DNA of 64,000 nt, from positions 37,394-101,393 of the forward strand of contig NZ_JAHTKI010000026.1 of the NCBI RefSeq assembly GCF_019145475.1, written 5' to 3'. The position numbers and the translations under genes are program-made. Position 1 is the first letter of the stretch. Each line of letters starts with the position of its first letter. Source of the DNA: Pseudomonas botevensis. GTDB lineage: Bacteria > Pseudomonadota > Gammaproteobacteria > Pseudomonadales > Pseudomonadaceae. The notes under the pieces are model-generated. The model ran no database searches. It saw only the letters and a program-made list of their open reading frames with translations, and was not told the DNA's origin. Below, piece by piece: positions 25,466 through 33,114 of the stretch.

Positions 25466-25862
25466 ACCTTTGACCTTGGCGGCCTCTGGGCCGACCAGGT
25501 TTTGGGGTGTTTTGGGTGAATATCCGTTGCTTCGGGGGTTGCTGCTGGCGGTTTCGCCCTTACGGCGACTCCCTTTGGCAAACGCCCCAAAGGAAGCAAA
25601 GGTCTGGGCCCCGGCGTGCGGCCCCTCGCTTAGGCTCGGTGTTCCTTCGTTACGGGATTCATCCGGGGGCATCGCCTACGGTTTGCTGCGCTGCACCTCC
25701 TCTCGATGTGTTTGGCTGCGCCAAACGGTCGCTGCGCTCCCACCCCCGGATAAATCCCTCCACTCAGCCTGCCGAAGGGGCCGGCACGGCAAGATCAAAA
25801 GCGGCAGGCGAGCTGACACTCGGCCTAATGGCGTCCGCGATCTGTTTTTGTTTTTGCTTTTC

Positions 25863-25893
25863 TGTGGGAGTGGGCTTGCCCGTGAAGGTGGCC
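25863..25893. repeat. REP-like sequence
   Basis: TGTGGGAGTGGGCTTGCCCG followed by TGAAGGTGGCC, a slightly diverged REP inside the repeat-rich stretch. Confidence 0.6.
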
Positions 25894-25946
25894 TTCGGGC
25901 CGACCGGGTTTTGGTGGGGGTACATATTCTTTACTGCCGATGTGGT

Positions 25947-26001
25947 CAGTTCCCTCTCCCTCCGGGCGGTCCGACGTTTCGGGAGGGCTAGGGTGAGGGC
26001 T
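25947..26001. repeat. Partial MITE-like repeat, copy C (right end only)
   Basis: Shares CAGTTCCCTCTCCCTC and GGGCTAGGGTGAGGG with the right ends of copies at 15065-15267 and 29605-29782, with about 15 extra bases between. The left end is missing. Confidence 0.6.
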
Positions 26002-26211
26002 GCGTCCTCAAGGGTGTTCAAAAACATCTGTCCCCACGAAAACACCCCACAAATCCCGAATCAAAATCGACAGCCCAATCCATCCCCTGTGGCCATTTCA
26101 CTGGCGCTCACAAGCACCTCGGCTATAAAGAATGAGTGGGTAGGTTTCCGTTGCCAGGCGCTTATATGCGCGGTGGCGGGAGTGTGTTGTCCATTTATCG
26201 CGGGTCAGCCT

Positions 26212-26433
26212 ATGAAGAGTCTTGGGAAACGCGTGTGTTCGCCGTTGGCGTGGGTGTTGGGTTTTGCGCTGTTGGGGGGGTGTGCCAGTCCGCCGCCGCC
26301 CCCGCCCGTGACGCCGCCACCGCCGCCGGAACGTACTTGCCAGGTTCTGGAAAACACTGAGGTCGCAGGGGATGTGTATGCCGATGGGCAGGTGACTCGG
26401 CACATCACCACGACGCGCTGCGTTACGCAGTAG
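26212..26433 (+). CDS. Small proline-rich lipoprotein (73 aa)
   Basis: Short envelope lipoprotein. A basic start (MKSLGKRV) and hydrophobic core end in the lipobox LLGGC, with the lipidated cysteine at about residue 24. The mature part opens with a run of prolines (SPPPPPPVTPPPPP), followed by a threonine- and cysteine-containing tail with two cysteines (TCQVLENTE and TTTRCVTQ) that could pair. Function unknown; the proline run could span peptidoglycan. The start is the ATG at 26212; longer in-frame extension runs into repeats. Confidence 0.7.
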   Translation: MKSLGKRVCSPLAWVLGFALLGGCASPPPPPPVTPPPPPERTCQVLENTEVAGDVYADGQVTRHITTTRCVTQ

Positions 26434-26448
26434 CGGGCGGCGTTTGCG

Positions 26449-27075
26449 TTGAGGAGTCGGGTCGAGCGGATTGTGTTGGTGGCCGATCTGGTCGGCACTG
26501 CCGTGTTTGCCGTCGAAGGGGCGATTGCGGCGATGCGCAGTCAGCTCGATCTGCTCGGGGTGATGGTGATTGCGTTCATCGTTGCCCTGGGCGGCGGGGT
26601 GACCCGGGATCTGTTGATCGGTGCGACGCCGCCCAATGCGGTGGCCGACTGGCGTTATCCGGCGCTGGCGTTTGCCATGGGCGGGCTGGCGTTTGTTTTT
26701 CACGAGCAGGTGTTGGCCTGGACCGGTTCGACCCTGATTGTGCTCGACGCGGCGGGGCTGGCGCTGTTTGCCGTGGCCGGGGCGCAGAAGGCGCTGAATT
26801 TCGGGATCTCGCCGTTTGTCGCGATGCTCATGGGGACTGTCACCGGGGTCGGTGGCGGGGTGCTGCGCGATATTGTGCTGGCGCGGGTGCCGGTGGTGTT
26901 GCAGGCGGATTTGTATGCCAGCTCGGCGTTTGTTGGCGCCGCGGTGTTGATCGTCGGGCGCAGGCTGGGTGTTCCGCCGGTGGCGGCGGCGTTGCTGGCG
27001 GGCGCGGCGTGTTTGTTGCTGAGGTTGTTGTCGGTGCATTTCGGCTGGCAGTTGCCGAAAGTGCTGGAGGCCTGA
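26449..27075 (+). CDS. UPF0126/TRIC-family membrane protein
   Basis: Integral membrane protein of about 208 residues with seven hydrophobic segments in two repeated halves; both halves carry the family motif (ALGGGVTRDLLIG near 45-57 and GVGGGVLRDIVLA near 130-143). Bacterial members are related to trimeric intracellular cation channels; glycine has also been proposed as a substrate for some. The listed start is a TTG at 26449; GTG at 26473 or 26479 are alternatives, and no ribosome-binding site decides between them. It follows the small lipoprotein by 15 bases and ends just before a terminator. Confidence 0.85.
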   Translation: MRSRVERIVLVADLVGTAVFAVEGAIAAMRSQLDLLGVMVIAFIVALGGGVTRDLLIGATPPNAVADWRYPALAFAMGGLAFVFHEQVLAWTGSTLIVLDAAGLALFAVAGAQKALNFGISPFVAMLMGTVTGVGGGVLRDIVLARVPVVLQADLYASSAFVGAAVLIVGRRLGVPPVAAALLAGAACLLLRLLSVHFGWQLPKVLEA

Positions 27076-27106
27076 AAAAGGCAGCCCTTGGGCTGCCTTT
27101 TCTTTT
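27076..27106. terminator. Rho-independent terminator
   Basis: AAAAGGCAGCCC-TTG-GGCTGCCTTTT followed by CTTTT. It lies between the ends of the convergent TRIC and SDR genes and can serve both. Confidence 0.9.
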
Positions 27107-27117
27107 GCGTCAGCGGA

Positions 27118-27885
27118 TCAGGACAGGAAGCCACCGTCCACATTCAGCGAAACCCCGGTGGTGTAGCTCGACGCGTCGCTCGCCAGGTACAGCACCGCGC
27201 CGGCCATTTCGCTTGGATCGGCCACGCGCTTGAGCGGGATCTGCGTCAGCGCCTGCTTCAGAATCGCATCGTTCTTCACCAGCGCCGACGCGAACTTGGT
27301 GTCGGTCAGGCCTGGCAGCAAGGCGTTGCAGCGGATGCCGAACTGCGCGCATTCCTTGGCGAACACCTTGGTCATGTTGATCACCGCCGCCTTGGTCACC
27401 GAGTAGATGCCCTGGAAGACCCCTGGCGAGATGCCGTTGATCGACGCGACGTTGATGATGCTGCCGCCACCGTTTTCGCGCATCAGCTTGCCGGCTTCCA
27501 CCGACATGAAGAAGTAGCCGCGAATGTTCACGTCGACGGTTTTCTGGAAGGCGCTGAGGTCGGTGTCCAGCACGTTGCAGAATTGCGGATTGGTCGCGGC
27601 GTTGTTGACCAGGATGTCCAGGCGCCCGAACTGTTCCTTGATCCCGGCGAACACCTGGCTGATCTGGTCCATTTCGCCGATGTGGCAGGCGATCGCAGTG
27701 GCTTTGCCGCCGGCGGCGATGATCGCGTCGGCCACGTGCTGGCAGCCTTCGAGTTTGCGGCTCGAGACGATCACGTGGGCGCCTTGCTGGGCCAGCAGTT
27801 TGGCGATGGCTTCGCCGATGCCGCGGCTGGCGCCGGAGACGAAAGCGATCTTGCCGTCGAGGTCGAACAACTGAGTCTTGGACAT
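27118..27885 (-). CDS. Short-chain dehydrogenase/reductase
   Basis: Classical SDR of 255 residues, an NAD(P)-dependent oxidoreductase. It has the cofactor loop VSGASRGIGEAIA (about 14-26), NNAATNPQF near 92, the catalytic serine in NVASINGISPG and the YSVTKAA active site (Tyr about 160, Lys 164), and ends with the usual GVSLNVDGG segment. It lies 38 bases downstream of the phosphotransferase gene on the same strand, a pairing often seen in fatty-acid or acyl-CoA metabolism loci. Substrate unknown; 3-hydroxyacyl or alcohol substrates are plausible. Confidence 0.9.
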   Translation of the reverse strand: MSKTQLFDLDGKIAFVSGASRGIGEAIAKLLAQQGAHVIVSSRKLEGCQHVADAIIAAGGKATAIACHIGEMDQISQVFAGIKEQFGRLDILVNNAATNPQFCNVLDTDLSAFQKTVDVNIRGYFFMSVEAGKLMRENGGGSIINVASINGISPGVFQGIYSVTKAAVINMTKVFAKECAQFGIRCNALLPGLTDTKFASALVKNDAILKQALTQIPLKRVADPSEMAGAVLYLASDASSYTTGVSLNVDGGFLS

Positions 27886-27923
27886 GGGATTCCCTTGTAG
27901 TAAGGCTTGTTATGGGGCCGCGA

Positions 27924-28991
27924 TCAGAGGCTGGATTTGGCAATGACCTGCAGGCTCATCTGCTCCAGCAGTTTGTTCATGTGAATGAACTGCGCGAAGC
28001 GTTTGTCCTGGGTCTGGCCGTGGTAGAAGCGGTAGTAGATCTGCTGCACGATGCCGGCCAGGCGGAACAGGCCGTAGGTGTAGTAGAAGTCGAAATTGTC
28101 GATCTGGATGCCGGCGCGCTCGGCGTAGTAGTCGACGAACTCGCGGCGGGTCAGCATGCCCGGCGCGTGGCTCGGCTGGCGGCGCATCAGTTGCACCGGC
28201 GCCGGGTCGTCGGCCTGGATCCAGTAGGCGAGGGTGTTGCCCAGGTCCATCAGCGGATCGCCGAGGGTGGTCAGTTCCCAGTCGAGTACGCCGATGATCT
28301 GCATCGGGTTGTTCGGGTCGAGGATCACGTTGTCGAAGCGGTAGTCGTTGTGGACGATGCTCGACGTCGGGTGGTCGGCCGGCATCTTGTCGTTGAGCCA
28401 GGCTTTCACCGCTTCCCAATGCGGCGCGTCCGGCGTCAGGGCCTTTTCGTAGCGCTCGCTCCAGCCTTTGATCTGGCGGGCGACGTAGCCTTCCGGCTTG
28501 CCCAGGTCGCCCAGGCCACAGGCTTGGTAGTCGACGCGGTGCAGCTCGACGAATTTGTCGATGAAGCTTTTGCACACGGCTTCGGTCTTCGCCGCGTCCA
28601 GGCCCAGCTCCGCTGGCAGGTCCGAGCGCAGGATGATCCCGTTGACCCGTTCCATCACATAGAACTCGGCACCGATCACCGACTCGTCGGTGCAATGGGC
28701 GTAGGCTTTCGGGCAATACGGGAAGGCGTCGCGCAACTGATTGAGGATGCGGAATTCGCGGCCCATGTCGTGGGCGGACTTGGCTTTCTTGCCGAACGGC
28801 GGGCGGCGCAGGACGAATTCCTGTTCCGGGTATTCCAGAAGGTACGTCAGGTTGGAGGCGCCACCAGGGAACTGGCTGATCCGTGGGGTGCCGGTCAGGC
28901 CCGGAATGTGCGCCTTGAGATACGGATCGATCAGGCTGGCATCGAGTTCTTCGCCGGAGCGGATACGGGTGGACTGGTCAGTAAGCGCCAT
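27924..28991 (-). CDS. APH-fold phosphotransferase family protein (acyl-CoA dehydrogenase-associated type)
   Basis: Kinase-like protein of 355 residues with the aminoglycoside/choline phosphotransferase fold: FPGGASNLTYLLEYP (about 43-57), FVLRRPPFG near 62, the catalytic HNDYRFDNVILD (about 207-218) and GVLDWELTTLGDPLMDLG (about 226-243). This subgroup (the N-terminal domain type fused or linked to ACAD10/11) is thought to phosphorylate 4-hydroxyacyl-CoAs in eukaryotes; the bacterial role is unproven. It is the first gene of a leftward pair with the SDR. Confidence 0.85.
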   Translation of the reverse strand: MALTDQSTRIRSGEELDASLIDPYLKAHIPGLTGTPRISQFPGGASNLTYLLEYPEQEFVLRRPPFGKKAKSAHDMGREFRILNQLRDAFPYCPKAYAHCTDESVIGAEFYVMERVNGIILRSDLPAELGLDAAKTEAVCKSFIDKFVELHRVDYQACGLGDLGKPEGYVARQIKGWSERYEKALTPDAPHWEAVKAWLNDKMPADHPTSSIVHNDYRFDNVILDPNNPMQIIGVLDWELTTLGDPLMDLGNTLAYWIQADDPAPVQLMRRQPSHAPGMLTRREFVDYYAERAGIQIDNFDFYYTYGLFRLAGIVQQIYYRFYHGQTQDKRFAQFIHMNKLLEQMSLQVIAKSSL

Positions 28992-29181
28992 GCTTATCCC
29001 TTCTGCTTATTTTGGAGGCCAGACATCATTGGCTAATCTAATGGTGCGCTCGGGTCGTCACAAGCGCGGTTCGGTCTTATAGGTTAGCGTGTTGGACGAT
29101 AATCACCTTTGGGAATGTGCGCAGCGGCCCGCAGGCGACTAAGGTTTAGCACGAATGCCTTGTTCAGAAAGGAGCTTTGAA

Positions 29182-29577
29182 ATGGGCTGCCCGCAAGTCT
29201 GTGCCAGCGCCACCCTGCAATGCAGTTTCGGCGCCGCGCCGGCGGTGCTCAACGTGTTGCCGGTCAACCGCACGCTGACCGGCGGAATGCCGGCGGCGAA
29301 CATCATGGATCATATTCCGCTGGCCAACGTCACCACATTCGGCATGTGCATGAGCATGGCCAATCCGATGGTCGCCGCTGCCACCGCCGCCGCGCTTGGC
29401 GTGCTGACGCCGATGCCGTGCATTCCTGCGACCGCCACGCCATGGATCCCCGGCGGTGCGCCGACCCTGCTGCTGGGCGGAATGCCGGCGATCGATGCCA
29501 ACAGCACGTTGATGTGCAACTGGGCGGGGGTGATCAAGATTGTGATGCCGGGGCAGATGCAGATGTTGATTCCCTGA
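29182..29577 (+). CDS. PAAR-like (DUF4280) T6SS spike-tip protein
   Basis: Protein of 131 residues rich in glycine, methionine and proline with the repeating PAAR-like pattern: CSFGAAP near 14, GGMPAANIMDHIPLANV near 38-54, TPMPCIPATATPWIPGGAPT near 80-100 and GGMPAIDANSTLMCNWAGVI near 104-123. DUF4280 proteins are thought to cap VgrG spikes as PAAR proteins do. There is no C-terminal toxin extension, so it would be a bare tip. The start has AAAGGAG 8 bases upstream. It lies on the strand opposite to vgrG, across a MITE-like repeat. Confidence 0.82.
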   Translation: MGCPQVCASATLQCSFGAAPAVLNVLPVNRTLTGGMPAANIMDHIPLANVTTFGMCMSMANPMVAAATAAALGVLTPMPCIPATATPWIPGGAPTLLLGGMPAIDANSTLMCNWAGVIKIVMPGQMQMLIP

Positions 29578-29604
29578 GATTTTGCGTTTATTCGAATACC
29601 GCCG

Positions 29605-29782
29605 CCCCTCACCTCAGCCCTGTCCCGGAGGGAGAGGGCGCCGACCGAGGTGTCTTTCGTTGTACATCGATCTGAGTAACCGAGTCGATTATGGATTCAC
29701 AGCAAGTCTTCCATGTCGGCGTAACTCGCCAATATCCCCCAATCAGTTCCCTCTCCCTCTGGGAGAGGGCTAGGGTGAGGGG
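29605..29782. repeat. MITE-like repeat, copy B (178 bp)
   Basis: Same element as at 15065-15267, about 25 bases shorter internally. The ends are inverted repeats (CCCCTCACCTCAGCCC versus GGGCTAGGGTGAGGGG), each end with its own small hairpin (TCCCGGAGGGA; CTCTCCCTCTGGGAGAG). Located between the convergent PAAR-like and MORN genes. No transposase is present. Confidence 0.8.
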
Positions 29783-29795
29783 CTCTTCTGGGTTT

Positions 29796-30338
29796 TCAGG
29801 CCTGCTGCGGATCCGCCCACTGCCGATACCACCAGCGCACCCGCGAAATCGGCTTGCCATCCGCGCCCAGTGGTCGCCCATCCTCGGCAAACCCTTGCTC
29901 CGGCTCCAGCAATTGCCCGTTCACATAGCGCGCTTCCAGCGCCGGCTTGCCGTTGGGATGAAAGCGCTGATAGCGCCCCTCACGCACGCCGTCGCGGTAG
30001 AACTCGGCTTCCGCCAGTTGCCCGTCGGGGAAGTAGTTGAACGCCTCGCCATGCAGCAGCCCGCGTCGATACGTCGCCTTACGCTGTAAAAATCCCTCCG
30101 GCGCGTAGAAACTGGCGACACCTTGCAGCTTGTCACGCACGAACGGCATCTGCGCCGACACCTTGCCGTTGGGGTGATAGAGCAGGGACGAGCCCTGCAA
30201 TTCTCCCTGGCTGTAATTCAGGTCCGCCTGCTGGCGACCGTCATCCTTGATGTTCAACGGACCGTCGAGTTGCCCGTCCTGCAGACGACCCTTGAGGTGT
30301 TTGTCATCCTGCTGCAGATCCAGCGGTGTGATCGCCAT
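29796..30338 (-). CDS. MORN-repeat (YwqK-type) protein next to vgrG
   Basis: Soluble protein of 180 residues made largely of MORN_2-type repeats: GELQGSSLLYHPNGKVSAQM, KLQGVASFYAPEGFLQRKA, GLLHGEAFNYFPDGQLAEAE and GVREGRYQRFHPNGKPALEA lie roughly every 22-23 residues between about 45 and 140. It starts 12 bases after the vgrG stop with GGAG upstream and is clearly co-transcribed. Databases often name this family YwqK antitoxin. In a vgrG operon it may be an adaptor, a cargo chaperone or an immunity protein; none can be chosen from sequence. Confidence 0.8.
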   Translation of the reverse strand: MAITPLDLQQDDKHLKGRLQDGQLDGPLNIKDDGRQQADLNYSQGELQGSSLLYHPNGKVSAQMPFVRDKLQGVASFYAPEGFLQRKATYRRGLLHGEAFNYFPDGQLAEAEFYRDGVREGRYQRFHPNGKPALEARYVNGQLLEPEQGFAEDGRPLGADGKPISRVRWWYRQWADPQQA

Positions 30339-30350
30339 GGCTTCTCCTTG

Positions 30351-32360
30351 TCAGTTGACCTGTACCAGACCGCCCTTGATGGTCAGCATGCCGCCGCCGT
30401 CCACGGTCTGCGAGGCGGCGCCCTTGTTGGTCAGGCTGATGCCGGCGTCGTTGGTCAGCGTCGTCCCGGCCTTGTTGTCCAGCGAGGTGCCGGCCTGGTT
30501 GGTCATGGCGGTGCCGGCCTTCTGGGTGATCGAGGTGCTGGCCGAGGTCGCCAGGTCGGCGCCGCTCTTGATCGTGAAACTGCCGCCGCTTTGCAGCGTC
30601 AACGTGCCGCTGACCTTGATCGTCAGGTTGCCGTCCACCGTCAGGTTGTAGTCGCCGGTGACTTTGTCGGTGTAGTTGCCGCCGGTGCTGTGGGTCTGGT
30701 CGGCGCCCACCTTCACCGTGCGGCTGTCCTTCACGTCGAGTGAGTCGCTGCCGGTCTGGATGGTCACGCTGCGTTTGCCTTTCTCCAGCGTGACGGTTTC
30801 GTCGCCGTCCTTCACCGTGCGGGTGCGGGCGTTCTGCACGGTGAGGGTTTCGTCGTGGCCGACGGTGGCGGTGGTGTCGTTGAGCACGTTGATCTTCAAG
30901 TCCTTCTGCGCTTGCAGGAACACCTCTTCGGCGTCTTTCTTGTCCTCGAAACGCAGTTCGTTGAAACCGCCGCCGCCCTTGGACGACTGGGTCTTGATTC
31001 CCGACTGGGTCTGGTTCGCGGGCAGGGCGTAGGGCAGGGCGTTGTCGCCGTTGTACACGCAACCGGTCACCAGTGGCCGATCCGGATCGCCATCGATGAA
31101 GGTGACGATGACTTCCTGGCCGATGCGCGGCACGAACTGCATGCCGAAACCCTTGCCGCTCCACGGCAATACCACGCGCACCCAGCAGGAACTGGCTTCA
31201 TCGTTGTTGCCGTCGCGATCCCAGGGGAATTGCAACTTGATCCGGCCATACTCGTCGGTCCAGATTTCCTCGCCGGACTTGCCCACCACGATCGCCGTTT
31301 GCGGGGGCATGCGCGGTTTCGGCGTGAGCCGTTGTGGGCGAAACGGTGTGGCTTTGGGAATCGCCTCGAAGCGGTTGCGATAGTCGTCGTGGCTGACGTC
31401 ATGGGTTACCCGCGTCACCACCCAATCGATGTTCAGGCTCGCATCGTCGTGACCATCGAGGGTGAACCAGTGGCCTGGCACCAGCCAGCGGCAATCGCTT
31501 TCACCGACGAAACGTTTCTCTTCGCTGCGCAAACCGTCGACCCGCTGCTTGGTTAACGCATCGCCCCGCGCCTTGGCGTTGTAGCCGCCCGGATGCTCAT
31601 AGATCGAACGCGGCCCGGCCACCGCCTCGGCTTGATCGTAGAGCGAAGTGGTGGGCGTGGTGAATTCGTAATCCGTCGCGCGATATACCCCGGCTACCGC
31701 CTGCAAACACACCTGGCCTGAGCGAATGCCGTGTAACTCACGCTCGCCGAGTTCCTGGCCCAGGTACTTGACCTTCGGCCCGTTGGGGATCTGCACGAAG
31801 GCGTCATTGCTGTCTCCCAGCACCAGCGTATGGACGCCGTCGGCATGGGTGAAAAACCAGAAAATGCCTTCCTCCTCCAGCAGTCGCGAGACGAAAGCGA
31901 AATCGGTTTCGCCGTACTGCACGCAATATTCACGCGGGGTGTAGCTGCCACTCAGCGACAGTTTGAAATCGGTGAAACCGTGGGCCTTGAAGATCGTGGT
32001 GACGATGTCCGATGTGGCAAGGTTCTGGAACACCCGGTTATTGCTGGCCAGGGTCAGCCACCAGAGCCACGGCCTTAATACCAGCTGATAGCGCTCGGCG
32101 GTGGCATCGGCGGGGAGCTGGCGGATTTCAGCAACCAAGGCGTCGAACGGGCGCAGTTGGGCGTCGTTGTGCAGGGTGGTGGTGACGTGGGTGGCGATGG
32201 CGCTGGTCAGCGTCAGGGACGCACCGTCGTTGATGCCGGTGAAGATTTGCGAACCCAGCGCGTTCAGGGCTTCCTCACCGGACAGCGATTCAGGGAAAAG
32301 TGCCGACAGCGATGAGGCGGTGAGGGAGAGGCTGGTGGTGCTGTCGGTGGAGCGGGGCAT
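30351..32360 (-). CDS. vgrG: T6SS spike protein VgrG
   Basis: Trimeric spike of 669 residues. The gp27-like part spans about 20-370 (EEEGIFWFFTHADG near 165, FTLDGHDDASLN near 303). The gp5 OB-fold shows IWTDEYGRIKLQFPWDRDG (about 380-398) and GFGMQFVPRIGQEVIVTFID (about 420-440). The C-terminal DUF2345 beta-helix is built from short Thr/Asn/Gly repeats (KAGTAMTNQAGTSLDNKAG). No toxin domain follows, so it is not an evolved VgrG; cargo must be carried by other proteins. It lies 33 bases after the EEP nuclease-like gene and is followed by the MORN gene. Confidence 0.95.
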   Translation of the reverse strand: MPRSTDSTTSLSLTASSLSALFPESLSGEEALNALGSQIFTGINDGASLTLTSAIATHVTTTLHNDAQLRPFDALVAEIRQLPADATAERYQLVLRPWLWWLTLASNNRVFQNLATSDIVTTIFKAHGFTDFKLSLSGSYTPREYCVQYGETDFAFVSRLLEEEGIFWFFTHADGVHTLVLGDSNDAFVQIPNGPKVKYLGQELGERELHGIRSGQVCLQAVAGVYRATDYEFTTPTTSLYDQAEAVAGPRSIYEHPGGYNAKARGDALTKQRVDGLRSEEKRFVGESDCRWLVPGHWFTLDGHDDASLNIDWVVTRVTHDVSHDDYRNRFEAIPKATPFRPQRLTPKPRMPPQTAIVVGKSGEEIWTDEYGRIKLQFPWDRDGNNDEASSCWVRVVLPWSGKGFGMQFVPRIGQEVIVTFIDGDPDRPLVTGCVYNGDNALPYALPANQTQSGIKTQSSKGGGGFNELRFEDKKDAEEVFLQAQKDLKINVLNDTTATVGHDETLTVQNARTRTVKDGDETVTLEKGKRSVTIQTGSDSLDVKDSRTVKVGADQTHSTGGNYTDKVTGDYNLTVDGNLTIKVSGTLTLQSGGSFTIKSGADLATSASTSITQKAGTAMTNQAGTSLDNKAGTTLTNDAGISLTNKGAASQTVDGGGMLTIKGGLVQVN

Positions 32361-32393
32361 CGAACGTCCTCAATGGCGGCGCGAAACCGGATT

Positions 32394-33059
32394 TCAGCCG
32401 GTGACGTCGAAAAGAATCGGGCGGTGATCCGGGCCGGACATGTCGAAAATGTGTCCCAGTCCGGTGATGTCGACGACTTTGACGCTGACGTCGGCGGACG
32501 CCAGAACCCAGTCCAGGATCCCGCCCTTGCTCTGGGTCTGCTGGCCGCCCCAGCAGTCATAAGCGAGTCCCGCGGTATCAAGTAGTCCGACGTTCTGATA
32601 GTCCAGATTCAGGTCCCCCGTCGCGACCCAGCGGCCACCCAGCGCGGTGCAGGACCTGAGTTGGCTTCTGGTGAGTCCGGTCTGTCCGGATTTGAAATGG
32701 GCGAGGAAAACGTAGCCGGTATAACCTTTCACGGCATTGGCCTCGACGGCGATCAGGTCCCTGTTCAAACCGAACAGACTGCCTTGGCTGCACACTTGCA
32801 GGGCTTCAAAACTCTTGACCATCACGATGTAGGCGTTTGAGTAACCGCCATCGAACGCATGCACGGTGTAGTGTTTGTAGATGGCCGCCAGGTTGAGTCG
32901 GTAGTTGTCGACCTGGGCCGAATGGATTTCGCACAGGAAAACGATGTCCGCGTCCCATGCATCGGTGCAGCAGTTGTGGATGAAGAATTCGACCTGGGTC
33001 TGCTTGTCGAGGGTCGAGGACTTGCCGTTTTTCTCGACGTTGAAACTTCCGATTCTCAT
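32394..33059 (-). CDS. Endonuclease/exonuclease/phosphatase-fold protein, candidate T6SS effector
   Basis: Protein of 221 residues with the DNase I-like (EEP) catalytic set in order: SFNVEKNG with Asn7, LCEIHSA with Glu44, AHFKSG with His121, TGDLNLDY with Asp149 and Asn151, LDWVL with Asp183, and SGPDHRPILF with Asp211-His212. The fold is used by DNases, RNases, CDT-B toxins and phosphoesterases. It has no signal peptide or membrane segment. The ribosome-binding site is weak. Sitting directly upstream of vgrG in a T6SS operon, it is most simply a nuclease cargo effector; the target (DNA, lipid or nucleotide) is inferred. No obvious immunity gene follows. Confidence 0.75.
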   Translation of the reverse strand: MRIGSFNVEKNGKSSTLDKQTQVEFFIHNCCTDAWDADIVFLCEIHSAQVDNYRLNLAAIYKHYTVHAFDGGYSNAYIVMVKSFEALQVCSQGSLFGLNRDLIAVEANAVKGYTGYVFLAHFKSGQTGLTRSQLRSCTALGGRWVATGDLNLDYQNVGLLDTAGLAYDCWGGQQTQSKGGILDWVLASADVSVKVVDITGLGHIFDMSGPDHRPILFDVTG

Positions 33060-33114
33060 AAGTCGACCACTGCGCTTGTGTTAGATCCGAATACCGAATG
33101 TTTTTCCGATACTT

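Larger units (their letters stand above)
25466..26211. repeat. Gene-free, repeat-rich stretch
   Basis: About 745 bases without a supportable gene. From about 25545 to 25850 it reads like a dispersed pseudomonad repeat (TTTCGCCC, TTACGGCGACTCCCTTTGGC, CGCTTAGGCTCGGTGTTCC, then GATCAAAAGC), which I recognise from memory of many fluorescent Pseudomonas genomes. A REP-like unit follows at 25863-25893, and a right-end remnant of the MITE-like element at about 25947-26001 (CAGTTCCCTCTCCC, then GGGAGGGCTAGGGTGAGGG). Open frames across it are translations of repeats. Confidence 0.65.

Noticed and set aside
25395..25991. Open frames in both directions between DUF1652 and the lipoprotein gene
   Set aside because: They translate dispersed repeats and REP sequence, begin without ribosome-binding sites and carry no domain.
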